NCBI GenBank assembly: GCA_020849765.1
Contig: JADLAY010000037.1
Span: 1-62,531 of the forward strand
Direction of reading: 5' to 3'
Origin: Anaerolineae bacterium
GTDB lineage: Bacteria > Chloroflexota > Anaerolineae > Aggregatilineales > Phototrophicaceae
Length of the DNA: 62,531 nt
Shown: piece by piece, positions 53,938 to 62,407 of the stretch
How the letters are laid out: every line of letters starts with the position of its first letter
Position numbering within the stretch: position 1 is the stretch's first letter
Notes under the pieces: generated by a model
What the model was told of the DNA's origin: nothing
What the model saw: the letters and a program-made list of their open reading frames with translations, nothing else
The model's database searches: none
Position numbers and translations under genes: made by a program

Positions 53938-54612
53938 ATGAGCGCATTCTTCGAGAGCCGACGGTCAGACTCGCCCTACGTCGAGATCATCTGGCGCGGC
54001 CACGTCGAGCAGGACTACTCGCCCGTCTGCCCCGCCGACGTGCGCTGGAATCTGCTCTTCATGAAGCGCAGCCGCTGGACGCGCGTCTCTGCCGAGGGTG
54101 CCACGTCGCAATTTGTGCCGAAGAATCAGCGCGAGGGCGTCGAATTCCTCGTCATCAAGTTCAAGCTCGGCGTCTTCATGCCGAAACTACCCGCCGACGA
54201 TCTGCTCAACGGTGATGCGGTGCTGCCGGATGCGGCGGGGCAATCCTTCTGGCTCAACGGCTCCGCCTGGCAGATGCCGACGTTCGAGAATGTCGAGGCG
54301 TTCGTCGCGCGGCTGACGCGTGAGGGTCTGCTCGTCACCGACCCGGTGGTCACGTCCGTGCTGAAAGATCAACCCGCATCAGCGTCTTCGCGCACAGTGC
54401 AGCGGCGCTTCCTGCGCTCGACCGGCCTCACGCCCAAGACGATCCAGCAGATCGAACGCGCGCAGCAGGCGACCGCGCTCCTGAGCCAGGGCGTGCCGAT
54501 CCTGGATGCCGTCTACCAACTGGGCTACGCCGATCAGGCGCATATGACGCGCTCGCTCCGGCGTTTCACCGGCCATACTCCGGCGCAGATCGCGCGTGTG
54601 AGCCAGGTCTGA
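53938..54612 (+). CDS. AraC-type regulator (paralogue 2)
   Basis: This 224-residue paralogue has a divergent sensor domain (ESRRSDSPYVEIIWRGHVEQ). Its DNA-binding end is similar to the others: SSRTVQRRFLRSTGLTPKTI then ILDAVYQLGYADQAHMTRSL. GGGAGA lies 9 bases before the ATG. It follows paralogue 1 after 41 bases. A DHFR-like gene lies convergent to it at 54698. Confidence 0.88.
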   Translation: MSAFFESRRSDSPYVEIIWRGHVEQDYSPVCPADVRWNLLFMKRSRWTRVSAEGATSQFVPKNQREGVEFLVIKFKLGVFMPKLPADDLLNGDAVLPDAAGQSFWLNGSAWQMPTFENVEAFVARLTREGLLVTDPVVTSVLKDQPASASSRTVQRRFLRSTGLTPKTIQQIERAQQATALLSQGVPILDAVYQLGYADQAHMTRSLRRFTGHTPAQIARVSQV

Positions 54613-54697
54613 ACCGGCGATGCCCCCTCGCATGCAACACACCACGAGGCGCAGATCCATGCGCCCCGCAGTGTTTCAGGCGGCCAGGTCGCGCAGG

Positions 54698-55279
54698 CTA
54701 TTTGCGATCCGGCACGTAACGCAGCGCCACCACCCCGCTCTTGAACGTCTGGAGCTCCAGCAGCGTCAGCGGGATAGGGCGCGTGCCCTCGGCAAAGAAC
54801 GGCTTGCCACGCCCCAGCACCGTCGGATTGATGTTGATGCGGTACTCGTCGATCAGATCCAACTGCATAAACGTCTGCGCCAGACCGACGCTGCCCAGAA
54901 ACCAGATGTCCTTGCCCGGCTGCTGCTTGAGGCGCGCAATCTCTTCGGCGATGTGATCTTTGATCAGCACGGTGTTCTGCGCGTCGTTCCACTCGACCCG
55001 ATCCAGCGTGCGCGAAACCACGATCTTGGTGGCTTTTTCCAGCCAGCGAGCATGTTCCAACTCAGGATCTGTGCTGGCGGGGTTGCCCGGCACGGTCAGC
55101 CAGTAACCGGCCATGCCCTGGTAGGTGTTGCGCCCCCAGATGACCGCATCCGTCAGGTCATGCATCGAGTGCGCATAACGTTCCAGTTCGTCGTCGTAGG
55201 AAATCCAGTCAAGTTCATCTTTGGGACCGGCCGCAAAACCATCCAGCGACAGATGGATGAGGGCGATGATTTTTCTCAT
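54698..55279 (-). CDS. DHFR/RibD-C-like reductase (copy 2)
   Basis: This 193-residue family member starts RKIIALIHLSLDGFAAGPKD. The middle KIVVSRTLDRVEWND and the end DEYRININPTVLGRGKPFFA are characteristic of the family. AAGGAGAG is 7 bases before the ATG. It is divergent from AraC paralogue 3, and the 140-base gap between them is a likely control region for both. The substrate is unknown. Confidence 0.88.
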   Translation of the reverse strand: MRKIIALIHLSLDGFAAGPKDELDWISYDDELERYAHSMHDLTDAVIWGRNTYQGMAGYWLTVPGNPASTDPELEHARWLEKATKIVVSRTLDRVEWNDAQNTVLIKDHIAEEIARLKQQPGKDIWFLGSVGLAQTFMQLDLIDEYRININPTVLGRGKPFFAEGTRPIPLTLLELQTFKSGVVALRYVPDRK

Positions 55280-55419
55280 GTGGGCTCTCCTTATGCTGTA
55301 GCAGCGAACATGACCATCCTATATCCATCGCAAGGGGCTGTCTTGAAAAAAATGGACAATATGAGTCGCCCGCGCGTGGATGATGGCGACGCGAGCGTAT
55401 CGTTGCGGATGATGAGGCG

Positions 55420-56109
55420 ATGAGCGAGAAATTCACTTTCGAGGAAAGAGCATCCGATTCCCCATTCATCGAAAAGATCTGGCGGACGCAGAACGCGACT
55501 CCGCTCGATTTCACGTCGCTCGCCGAGAGCCATTCGGAAATCGTCGTCGCGAAACTGGATGGCAAGGCCATGCTGGCCGTGCGTGGCCCGGAGACGAAGG
55601 CGACGATCGCGTCTGCGCCGGGAGACAGCGAATTCTTCGGCATCGTCTTCAAGATGGGCACCTATATGCCGACGCTGCTGCCCAAGAATCTGACGGACCG
55701 GCGCGATGCTCACCTGCCTCCGGGCGCCAGTCACAGCTCGTTCTGGTTGAACAGTTCGACGTGGGAGGTCCCGAACTTCGACAATGCGGACATCTTTGTC
55801 GAGCGTCTGGTGCGCCTTGGGCTGCTGGCGCACGATCCCATCGTCGCCGACGCCCTGGCCGGTCACGAGCAGGCCTATTCGCCTCGCGCGCTCCAATATC
55901 GCTTCCTGCGTGCGACGGGCTTGCCGCACAAGCTCATTCAGCAGATCAGGCGGGCGCACAACGCTGCCAGGCTGCTCGAAGGCGGCAGCACAATCACGGA
56001 CATCGCGCTTCAACTCGGCTACTTCGATCAATCGCACCTGACCAACGCGCTCAAGCGCTTCATCGGCCAGACGCCGGGAAAAATCGCGCAGGTGAACATG
56101 CTCGAATAG
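55420..56109 (+). CDS. AraC-type regulator (paralogue 3)
   Basis: This 229-residue protein is close to paralogue 1 (ERASDSPFIEKIWRTQNA, RGPETKATIASAPGDSE). The DNA-binding part has ALQYRFLRATGLPHKLIQQI and ITDIALQLGYFDQSHLTNAL. It is transcribed away from the DHFR-like gene at 54698 and towards two more at 56192 and 56858. Regulation of those genes is plausible. Confidence 0.88.
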   Translation: MSEKFTFEERASDSPFIEKIWRTQNATPLDFTSLAESHSEIVVAKLDGKAMLAVRGPETKATIASAPGDSEFFGIVFKMGTYMPTLLPKNLTDRRDAHLPPGASHSSFWLNSSTWEVPNFDNADIFVERLVRLGLLAHDPIVADALAGHEQAYSPRALQYRFLRATGLPHKLIQQIRRAHNAARLLEGGSTITDIALQLGYFDQSHLTNALKRFIGQTPGKIAQVNMLE

Positions 56110-56191
56110 ATTGCGTTTTTTTCCAAGACCGCTGCCCACTTGTCGACTAAGATACAACCATTGACAGTTAACCGCGAAGGAAAACTGAATC

Positions 56192-56788
56192 ATGAGAAAG
56201 TTAGTCGTACTCACCTTTGTCACAATGGATGGTGTCATGCAGGCGCCTGGCGCGCCGTCCGAAGATACGAGCGGCGGATTCGCTCATGGCGGATGGCTGC
56301 CCCCATACTTTGACGGCTTCCTCGGCGAAGTCATGGACGAGCAGATGCGCGAGCCGTTCGATCTGCTGCTGGGTAGGAAGACGTTCGAGATCTTCGCCTC
56401 GTATTGGCCGCAGCATCAAGATGAGGGGCCCGGCATTAACAATGCGACCAAGTACGTCGTTTCGACGACCCTGACCGCGCATGACTGGCAGAAATCGGTC
56501 TTCATCAACCACAACGTGGTCGATGAGATCAAGAGGATCAAACAGCAAGACGGCCGCGACCTGCAGGTTCATGGCAGCGGCAACCTCATCCAGACGCTGC
56601 TGAAGCACGACCTGATCGATGAACTGTGGCTCAAGATCTTCCCCGTCACGGTCGGCTCCGGCAAGCGGTTGTTTGCCGATGGCACCGTCCCGGCGTCGTT
56701 CAAGGTGACCGCAACGAAGCTGTCACCGGCGGGTGTCATCATCGCCAATTACGAGCGCGCGGGAACCTTCACGACGGGATCGGTCTAG
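56192..56788 (+). CDS. DHFR/RibD-C-like reductase (copy 3)
   Basis: This 198-residue protein begins MRKLVVLTFVTMDGVMQAPG and has LLLGRKTFEIFASYW and a KYVVSTTLTAHDW segment. Its HGSGNLIQTLLKHDLIDELW region closely resembles the next gene (HGSGKLIQTLIANDLVDEYR), which points to recent tandem duplication. GAAGGA precedes the ATG. Confidence 0.88.
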   Translation: MRKLVVLTFVTMDGVMQAPGAPSEDTSGGFAHGGWLPPYFDGFLGEVMDEQMREPFDLLLGRKTFEIFASYWPQHQDEGPGINNATKYVVSTTLTAHDWQKSVFINHNVVDEIKRIKQQDGRDLQVHGSGNLIQTLLKHDLIDELWLKIFPVTVGSGKRLFADGTVPASFKVTATKLSPAGVIIANYERAGTFTTGSV

Positions 56789-56857
56789 AGACGGCGTCCC
56801 CGACGCGCTGAAACCCTAACGTTTGACTGTCGTCCCCAACACAAGGTGAAATGAATC

Positions 56858-57394
56858 ATGAGACGAATTGTCGTGACCGAGTTCCTGTCGCTTGACGGCG
56901 TCATGGAAAGCCCGATGTGGACGTTCCCCTACTGGAACGATGAGATCGCACAGTTCAAAGGCGATGAAAGCAACGCCGGTGACGCCCTGCTCCTCGGACG
57001 CGTGACCTATCAAGGCTTCGCGGCCGCCTGGCCGGGCAGCAAAGATGAAGGCGCGCCCTATTTCAACAACGTGCGCAAGTACGTCGTCTCGACCTCGCTG
57101 GATAGCGCCGACTGGAACAACTCGGTGCTGATCAAGGACAACGTCGTCGATGAGATCAGGCGGCTCAAGCAGCAGGACGGCAAAGACATCGTCGTCCACG
57201 GCAGCGGCAAACTGATTCAAACGCTCATCGCCAATGACCTCGTCGACGAGTACCGGCTGCTCATCTACCCGCTTACACTGGGCAAAGGCCAGCGACTGTT
57301 TGAAGACGGCGCCCAGATCAAGCTCAAGCTGGTCACTTCAAAGGCGATGAGCTCAGGCGTCGTCGCCCTCGTCTACGAGCCAGATCGAAGCTAG
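56858..57394 (+). CDS. DHFR/RibD-C-like reductase (copy 4)
   Basis: This 178-residue protein begins RRIVVTEFLSLDGVMESPMW, with LLLGRVTYQGFAAAWPGSKD, KYVVSTSLDSADWNNSV and LIYPLTLGKGQRLFEDG. It is a tandem relative of copy 3 and resembles copy 5. An intrinsic terminator follows 32 bases after the stop, so this gene ends a transcript. Confidence 0.9.
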   Translation: MRRIVVTEFLSLDGVMESPMWTFPYWNDEIAQFKGDESNAGDALLLGRVTYQGFAAAWPGSKDEGAPYFNNVRKYVVSTSLDSADWNNSVLIKDNVVDEIRRLKQQDGKDIVVHGSGKLIQTLIANDLVDEYRLLIYPLTLGKGQRLFEDGAQIKLKLVTSKAMSSGVVALVYEPDRS

Positions 57395-57425
57395 CAGGTC
57401 GAAAACCTGAGTCCATCAGTTGTAG

Positions 57426-57462
57426 ACGGCCCGCCGGGAATCACTGCCGGTGGGCCGTTTTT
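57426..57462 (+). terminator. intrinsic terminator
   Basis: ACGGCCCGCCGG (57426-57437) pairs with CCGGTGGGCCGT (57447-57458), with one G-U pair and a 9-base loop, and TTTTTG follows. It ends the transcript carrying the two DHFR-like genes at 56192 and 56858. Confidence 0.9.
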
Positions 57463-57531
57463 GTGTGCGGGCCGTACGCCACATTCCAATTCAGATTACA
57501 ATAAGGATGACATCAGCAAGCATAGCGAAGA

Positions 57532-57954
57532 ATGGCCATGACTTTCAGTACTTACACGGTCGAGCCGATTGGCGTCATCCGTTCGGAGATCACGAGCCTC
57601 GATGACTCGCCGCGCCAGGGCTACGAAGGCGCGCCCGAAGTCTGGATCGAGCTAGACGAGCGCGTCGCGGCGGGGCTGGACGGCCTCACCGTCGGCGACC
57701 AGTTGATCGTGCTGACGTGGCTGCACCGCGCGCAGCGCGACGTGCTCCAGGTACATCCGCGCGGCAATCAGGACGCGCCGCTGCGCGGAGTCTTCGCCAC
57801 CCGTTCCCCGGCGCGCCCGAACCCGGTCGGCATTCACCGCGTCTCGCTGGTCGAGATCGACGGCCACCGGCTCAAGGTCGCGCCGGTCGAAGCCATCGAC
57901 GGCACGCCGGTGATCGACATCAAGCCCGCCCTCGCGCGCGCTGATTTCTATTGA
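57532..57954 (+). CDS. trmO: TrmO-type tRNA methyltransferase (TsaA-like)
   Basis: This 140-residue protein belongs to the TsaA/TrmO family, which methylates the N6 of t6A37 in certain tRNAs. Conserved pieces are VEPIGVIRSE near the start, then LHRAQRDVLQVHPRGNQDAP, and FATRSPARPNPVGIHRVSLV with the family's RSPxRPNPIG signature. The end IDIKPALARAD is also typical. Bacterial TrmO proteins can be longer, so this is the core domain only. It sits alone between a terminator and the hydrolase gene. Confidence 0.9.
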   Translation: MAMTFSTYTVEPIGVIRSEITSLDDSPRQGYEGAPEVWIELDERVAAGLDGLTVGDQLIVLTWLHRAQRDVLQVHPRGNQDAPLRGVFATRSPARPNPVGIHRVSLVEIDGHRLKVAPVEAIDGTPVIDIKPALARADFY

Positions 57955-58038
57955 GGCGGCTGTCGCTTTTGTTCAAGACCGGAAGGCCGAAAGCGACGAT
58001 GATAGAGGCATACGGCACACAACCAACGGAGAGCGACA

Positions 58039-58824
58039 ATGAGCACAGTCACATCCAAAGACGGCACCACGATTGGCTATGAGACGATGGGCGCGGGCGC
58101 GCCGGTCATCCTGGTCGATGGCGCCTTCTGCTACCGCCAGTTCGGCCCGATGGGCGCGCTGGCCCCGCTGCTGGCCGATCAGTTCACGGTCATCATGTAC
58201 GACCGGCGCGGGCGCGGTCAGAGCGGCGACACCCTGCCCTACGCGGTCGAGCGCGAGATCGAGGACATCGAGGTGCTGATCGACGCAGCGGGCGGCTCGG
58301 CCTACGTCTACGGCATCTCGTCCGGCGCAGCGCTGGCCATGGAAGCGGCGGCCCAGCTCGGCGGCAAGATCGAGAAGCTCGCCATGTACGAAGCGCCGTA
58401 CAACGCTGATCCTGGCGCCCGCGAGCAGTGGGAGACCTATCGCCAGCAGCTTGGCCAGGCGTTAGCGGCGGGTCAACCTGGGGATGCCGTCGGCCACTTT
58501 ATGGTGCTCGTCGGCACCCCGCCCGACCAGGTAGGCGGCATGCGCCAGATGCCGATGTGGCCGATGCTGGAAGCCGTCGCCCCGACGCTGGTCTACGATG
58601 CGGCCGCCCTGGGCGACGACCGCACGGTGCCGCTCACGACGGCGGCCCGTGTGCAAGTCCCGGCGCTGGTCATGAGCGGCGGCGCGGGCTTCCCGTTCAT
58701 GGAGGCGTCGGCACGGGCCATCAGCGAAGCGATGCCGAACGGGCAGTTCCGCTCGCTCCCCGGCCAGACGCACGACGTCGCGCCGGACGCCGTCGCCCCC
58801 GTGTTGATCGAGTTCTTCTCATGA
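58039..58824 (+). CDS. alpha/beta-fold hydrolase
   Basis: This 261-residue cytosolic hydrolase has the nucleophile elbow YGISSGAALAM (Ser at about residue 97) and a late catalytic His in PGQTHDVAPDA. The oxyanion region is VILVDGAFCYRQFGPMG, and YDRRGRGQSGD follows. The substrate is unknown. GGAG is well placed before the ATG. The last codon overlaps the next gene by ATGA, so expression is coupled to the DUF1801 protein. Confidence 0.9.
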   Translation: MSTVTSKDGTTIGYETMGAGAPVILVDGAFCYRQFGPMGALAPLLADQFTVIMYDRRGRGQSGDTLPYAVEREIEDIEVLIDAAGGSAYVYGISSGAALAMEAAAQLGGKIEKLAMYEAPYNADPGAREQWETYRQQLGQALAAGQPGDAVGHFMVLVGTPPDQVGGMRQMPMWPMLEAVAPTLVYDAAALGDDRTVPLTTAARVQVPALVMSGGAGFPFMEASARAISEAMPNGQFRSLPGQTHDVAPDAVAPVLIEFFS

Positions 58825-59168
58825 ACGGCGACGTCAGCGCCTATATCGACAAGCTCGACCAGGCTTGGAAGGTCGAGCTGTGCAGGCACATCCGCCAGAT
58901 CATCCACGAGGCGATTCCGGACGTGGTCGAACGCATTCAGTATGGCAAGCCGCACTTTCTCAAGAACGGCAAATACGCCTGTGTGCTCAGCCCGTCCAAA
59001 GCCTGGGTCAGCCTGACGATCTTCAATGCCCAAACGCTCGAAGCGCCGGACGGTTTCTTCGAACCATCTGACACGACTGAGAGAAAGACCGTCAAGTTAC
59101 GCCAGGGCCAGGCCGTTGACGACGCATTGATCGCCGGACTCATCGGAAAAGCGGCAAATTCCCTCTAG
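58821..59168 (+). CDS. DUF1801 family protein
   Basis: This 115-residue protein carries the pattern LCRHIRQIIHEAIPDVVERI then QYGKPHFLKNGKYACVLSPS, typical of DUF1801. The start codon overlaps the stop of the hydrolase gene (ATGA). The function is unknown; it is more canonical than the DUF1801 protein at 50619. Confidence 0.85.
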   Translation: MNGDVSAYIDKLDQAWKVELCRHIRQIIHEAIPDVVERIQYGKPHFLKNGKYACVLSPSKAWVSLTIFNAQTLEAPDGFFEPSDTTERKTVKLRQGQAVDDALIAGLIGKAANSL

Positions 59169-59289
59169 CACGTCCCCCAGTTGCAGAAGCGACGCCTGCC
59201 CGATGCGGCGCGGGTGTCGCTTTTGTTCAAGACCCGACAACACCGAACCTGTATGATACAAGTGTTCGACTTAAGGAGGGAGAAAACCC

Positions 59290-59844
59290 ATGAGCAAGCT
59301 AATCGTATCCGAGTTCATCTCACTGGATGGCGTCATCGAGGCGCCGGAGACGTGGCACTTCCCTTACATCAGCGATGACATGGCGGCGCACATCGGGGCG
59401 GCGATCGATGCGACGGACATCATGCTCTACGGGCGCGTGACATATGAGGCCTTCGCCAGCTTCTGGACGACCGACGAGGCCAAGGGCGAAGGCATCGCCG
59501 AGAAGCTCAACACGGCGCCCAAGTACGTCGTCTCGACCACGCTGGCGAGTGCCGACTGGCAGAACTCGACGTTGATCAAGACCGACGTCTACGACGCCAT
59601 CGCCAGGCTCAAACGCGAGACGCAGGGCAACATCGGCCTGACCGGCAGCGCCACGCTCGTCCGCTCGCTGGCGCAGGCCGGGCTGGTCGACGAGTTCCAA
59701 CTGCTGGTGCATCCGATCGTCGTCGGCAAGGGCAAGCGCTTGTTCGAGAACATGACCGCCAGCGTGCCGCTCAAGCTGGCGGGCACGCAGACGTTCGAGT
59801 CGGGCGTTGTCCTGATGACCTATCATCCGGCCAGCCCCGCCTGA
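59290..59844 (+). CDS. DHFR/RibD-C-like reductase (copy 5)
   Basis: This 184-residue protein begins SKLIVSEFISLDGVIEAPET, with MLYGRVTYEAFASFW, KYVVSTTLASADWQNSTLI and FQLLVHPIVVGKGKRLFENM. A strong AAGGAGGG precedes the ATG. It resembles copies 3 and 4 more than copy 1. The last of five members in the window. Confidence 0.9.
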   Translation: MSKLIVSEFISLDGVIEAPETWHFPYISDDMAAHIGAAIDATDIMLYGRVTYEAFASFWTTDEAKGEGIAEKLNTAPKYVVSTTLASADWQNSTLIKTDVYDAIARLKRETQGNIGLTGSATLVRSLAQAGLVDEFQLLVHPIVVGKGKRLFENMTASVPLKLAGTQTFESGVVLMTYHPASPA

Positions 59845-59947
59845 TGCCGTTTCGGTTTTCGGCGTATCATAGGATTGCATAACATCCAGCGCTACACATC
59901 GGTATGGCGCTGCGGCCATGTCATTCGGGAACGAAACGGAGCGACGG

Positions 59948-60757
59948 ATGCCGAATTTCATCTGCATGACGTGTGGCGTCCAGTACGCAGAAAGCGAAAC
60001 GCCGCCTGCGCACTGTCTCATCTGCGAAGACGAGCGCCAGTACGTCAAGGCCAGCGGCCAGCAATGGACGACGCTCGATGCGCTGCAAGAGCACTACCAC
60101 AACGAGATCCGCGCCGTCGAGCCGGGCATGATCGGCCTCGCGACCGTGCCCAGCTTCACCATCGGCCAGCGCCCGCTGCTGATCCAGACGCCGGATGGCA
60201 ACGTGCTGTGGGACTGCATCAGCCTGATCGACGGCGCCACCGTCGACGCGCTGAATGCCCTCGGCGGCGTCGACGCGATCGCCATCTCGCACCCTCACTT
60301 CTACGACTCGATGGTCGATTGGAGCGAGGCCTTTCACGACGCGCCGATCTACCTGCATCGCGCTAACGAGCCGTGGGTGATGCGACCCGACCGGCGCATC
60401 GTCTACTGGGAGACGGAGACGTACGCGCTGCTGCCCGGCATCACGTTGATCCGCTGCGGCGGCCACTTCCCCGGCTCGACCGTCCTCCACTGGGCGTCCG
60501 GCGCGGATGGCAAAGGCGCGCTGCTGACCGGTGACACGATCATGGTCGTCGCCGATACGCGCTGGGTGACCTTCATGTACAGCTATCCGAACGACATCCC
60601 GCTTAACCGCGCGGCCGTCGAGCGGATCGTCGCCGCCGTCGAGCCATACGCCTTCGACCGCCTCTATAGCTCGTGGTGGGAGAAGGTCATCCAGAAGGAT
60701 GCGAAGGCTGCTGTCCAGCGTTCGGCGGCGCGCTACATCCGCGCCATCAGCGATTGA
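59948..60757 (+). CDS. metallo-beta-lactamase-fold protein with N-terminal zinc ribbon
   Basis: This 269-residue protein has an N-terminal rubredoxin-like zinc ribbon with two Cys pairs (FICMTCGVQYAES, then AHCLICEDE). The lactamase-fold domain follows, with the metal motif AISHPHFYDSMVDW, in which the usual DH is DS, then RCGGHFPGSTVLHW and LTGDTIMVVAD. The ATG at 59948 is chosen for GGAG 7 bases upstream; the open frame extends 10 residues further. The substrate is unknown. Confidence 0.87.
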   Translation: MPNFICMTCGVQYAESETPPAHCLICEDERQYVKASGQQWTTLDALQEHYHNEIRAVEPGMIGLATVPSFTIGQRPLLIQTPDGNVLWDCISLIDGATVDALNALGGVDAIAISHPHFYDSMVDWSEAFHDAPIYLHRANEPWVMRPDRRIVYWETETYALLPGITLIRCGGHFPGSTVLHWASGADGKGALLTGDTIMVVADTRWVTFMYSYPNDIPLNRAAVERIVAAVEPYAFDRLYSSWWEKVIQKDAKAAVQRSAARYIRAISD

Positions 60758-60787
60758 GCTTTGAGATTTGCAGTCTGGAGACGCACG

Positions 60788-61237
60788 ATGAAAACGACCT
60801 TTACGACCACCATCCAGCAAGCAGAGGACGTGAACGCCACCGGCATCCCCGTCCCGGCAGCAGCGATTGAGGCGCTGGGCGGCAAGAAGCGGCCCGCCGT
60901 CATCGTGACGATCGGCGATTTCACCTATCGCAGCACCGTCGCCGGGTATGGCGATGTGTTCATGATCCCTTTGAGTCAGGAGCGGCGCGCCGCGGCGGGC
61001 ATCCGGGCGGGTGACACGGTCGAAGTCACGCTCGAACTCGACACCGAGCCGCGCACCGTCGACGTCCCCGACGATCTGGCGGCGGCGCTGGCGGCCAGAC
61101 CCGGCGCGCGCGAAGCATTCGATAAACTGGCCCCTTCGGCACGCAAAGAGCACGTCCGCCAGGTCGAGACGGCCAAGGCGCAGGAGACGCGTGAACGGCG
61201 CATCGCCAAGATCGTCGATGGGCTGGGCGGTTCTTGA
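60788..61237 (+). CDS. YdeI/OmdA-type protein with DUF1905 domain
   Basis: This 149-residue protein has an N-terminal DUF1905-type beta barrel (about 5-85: GIPVPAAAIEALGGKKRPAV, then VMIPLSQERRAAAGIRAGD-like). The C-terminal YdeI-type helix pair follows (LAARPGAREAFDKLAPSARK, then EHVRQVETAKAQETRERRI). Such proteins are linked to bacteriocin or envelope stress by annotation only. GGAG lies 7 bases before the ATG. Confidence 0.87.
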   Translation: MKTTFTTTIQQAEDVNATGIPVPAAAIEALGGKKRPAVIVTIGDFTYRSTVAGYGDVFMIPLSQERRAAAGIRAGDTVEVTLELDTEPRTVDVPDDLAAALAARPGAREAFDKLAPSARKEHVRQVETAKAQETRERRIAKIVDGLGGS

Positions 61238-61356
61238 CCCTCATCCCCTGCCCCTTCTCCCAACCTTCGGTGACCTTGCGGTAACAGGGAGAAGGGAACC
61301 AGAAACTGTTTGCAAAAGTCCCTCGCCATAAGGGAGAGGGATTTTAGGGTGAGGGT
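61238..61356. repeat. CCCTCA...TGAGGG palindromic element, copy 3
   Basis: It starts CCCTCATCCCCTGCCCCTTC and ends GGATTTTAGGGTGAGGGT, with an inner CCCTCGCC/AGGGAGAGGG pair. The sequence GACCTTGCGGTAACAGGG inside is extra compared with the copy at 39405. It lies directly after the YdeI-like stop and before the HEAT gene. Confidence 0.7.
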
Positions 61357-61377
61357 AAGTTCAATCTGGAGCCACCG

Positions 61378-61929
61378 ATGGACGCGGCAACACGCATACA
61401 ACTCGATAACATCCGCTCGCAGGATCGCGATCTGCAGAACGCGGCCTACGCCTACCTGATGGTGGCGACCGAGCAGCCCGTCGATTGGGCCTACGAAGCC
61501 TGGGACGAACTGCTGGAGTCGCTGCACGATGAGGACAACAAAGTCCGCGCGATTGCCTCGCAGGTGCTGAGCAATCTCGCCAGGAGCGACCCGGAGAGCC
61601 GCATGCTCAAGGATTTCGACGCGCTGCTGGCCGTCACCAAGGATGAGCGCTTCGTCACTGCGCGCCACTGCATGCAGTCCCTGTGGAAGATCGGCGTCGT
61701 CGGTGAGGCGCAGCAGGCGCGCGTCCTCGACGGCCTGGCGGCGCGCTACACCGAATGCGCGGACGAAAAGAACTGCACGCTGATCCGCTACGACATCATC
61801 GAGAATTTCCGCAAACTCTACGACCTGACCCACGACCAGACCATCCGCGAGCGCGCGCTGGCGTTGATCGCGACCGAGCCGGACGCCAAGTACCGCAAGA
61901 AATACGGGACCCTCTGGCGCGGCGCATAG
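61378..61929 (+). CDS. HEAT-repeat-like protein
   Basis: This 183-residue protein is helical, with repeats such as WDELLESLHDEDNKVRAIAS (near residue 41) and VLSNLARSDPESRMLKDFDA, in the HEAT/ARM pattern. No catalytic motif is visible. GGAG lies 6 bases before the ATG. Two hairpins follow its stop. It is unlike the HEAT protein at 47315 in length and sequence. Confidence 0.78.
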   Translation: MDAATRIQLDNIRSQDRDLQNAAYAYLMVATEQPVDWAYEAWDELLESLHDEDNKVRAIASQVLSNLARSDPESRMLKDFDALLAVTKDERFVTARHCMQSLWKIGVVGEAQQARVLDGLAARYTECADEKNCTLIRYDIIENFRKLYDLTHDQTIRERALALIATEPDAKYRKKYGTLWRGA

Positions 61930-61961
61930 GGGCCTAGCGCTACCAAGCTCTCGTCAGGTAA

Positions 61962-62026
61962 GGGTTTGGCGACGCCAAACCCCCACGGGTAAATCGTGAT
62001 CGGTAGGGACGCCATTCATGGCGTCC
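61962..62026. terminator. two hairpins in the convergent gap
   Basis: GGGTTTGGC/GCCAAACCC (61962-61982) has a 3-base loop, and GGACGCCAT/ATGGCGTCC (62007-62026) has a 2-base loop. They lie between the HEAT gene (plus) and the methylglyoxal synthase remnant (minus) and could stop transcription from either side, although T-runs are missing. Confidence 0.4.
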
Positions 62027-62068
62027 GGCTCAAATGTGGGTGTATCGAAAGATACCAGAATCACGCCC

Positions 62069-62407
62069 TCAATCGCCGAAGGCGACGAGCTGCCGATCCA
62101 GGTAGGTATCGTATTCGCGGCGGATCGGCGCATAGGACTGATCCATCAGCGGCGAGGAGATCATGTAGTCCGCGGTGGCGCGGTTACACGCGGTCGGGAT
62201 GTTGTAGACGACGGCGATCCGCAGCAGGGCCTTGACGTCCACGTCGTGCGGATGCGGCTCCATCGGGTCCCAGAAGAAGATGATGAAGTCGATGCGCCCC
62301 TCAGCGATCATCGCCCCCAACTGCTGATCGCCGCCCAGCGGCCCGGACTTGAGCTTGATGATCTCGACCGGCGGCCGCTCGGCGCCATCCTCCGGGATGA
62401 TGCCACT
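62069..62407 (-). pseudogene. mgsA: methylglyoxal synthase, truncated at its N-terminus
   Basis: The minus strand encodes the C-terminal two thirds of methylglyoxal synthase, which converts dihydroxyacetone phosphate to methylglyoxal. [14 protein letters not shown] with the catalytic Asp, then [20 protein letters not shown] and [16 protein letters not shown] are clear. The N-terminal part with the phosphate-binding ATGTTG loop is missing. Similarity stops at about 62407, where the reading frame enters an insertion sequence. The gene is therefore disrupted, and the remnant cannot be functional unless the 5' half lies beyond the element. Confidence 0.85.
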
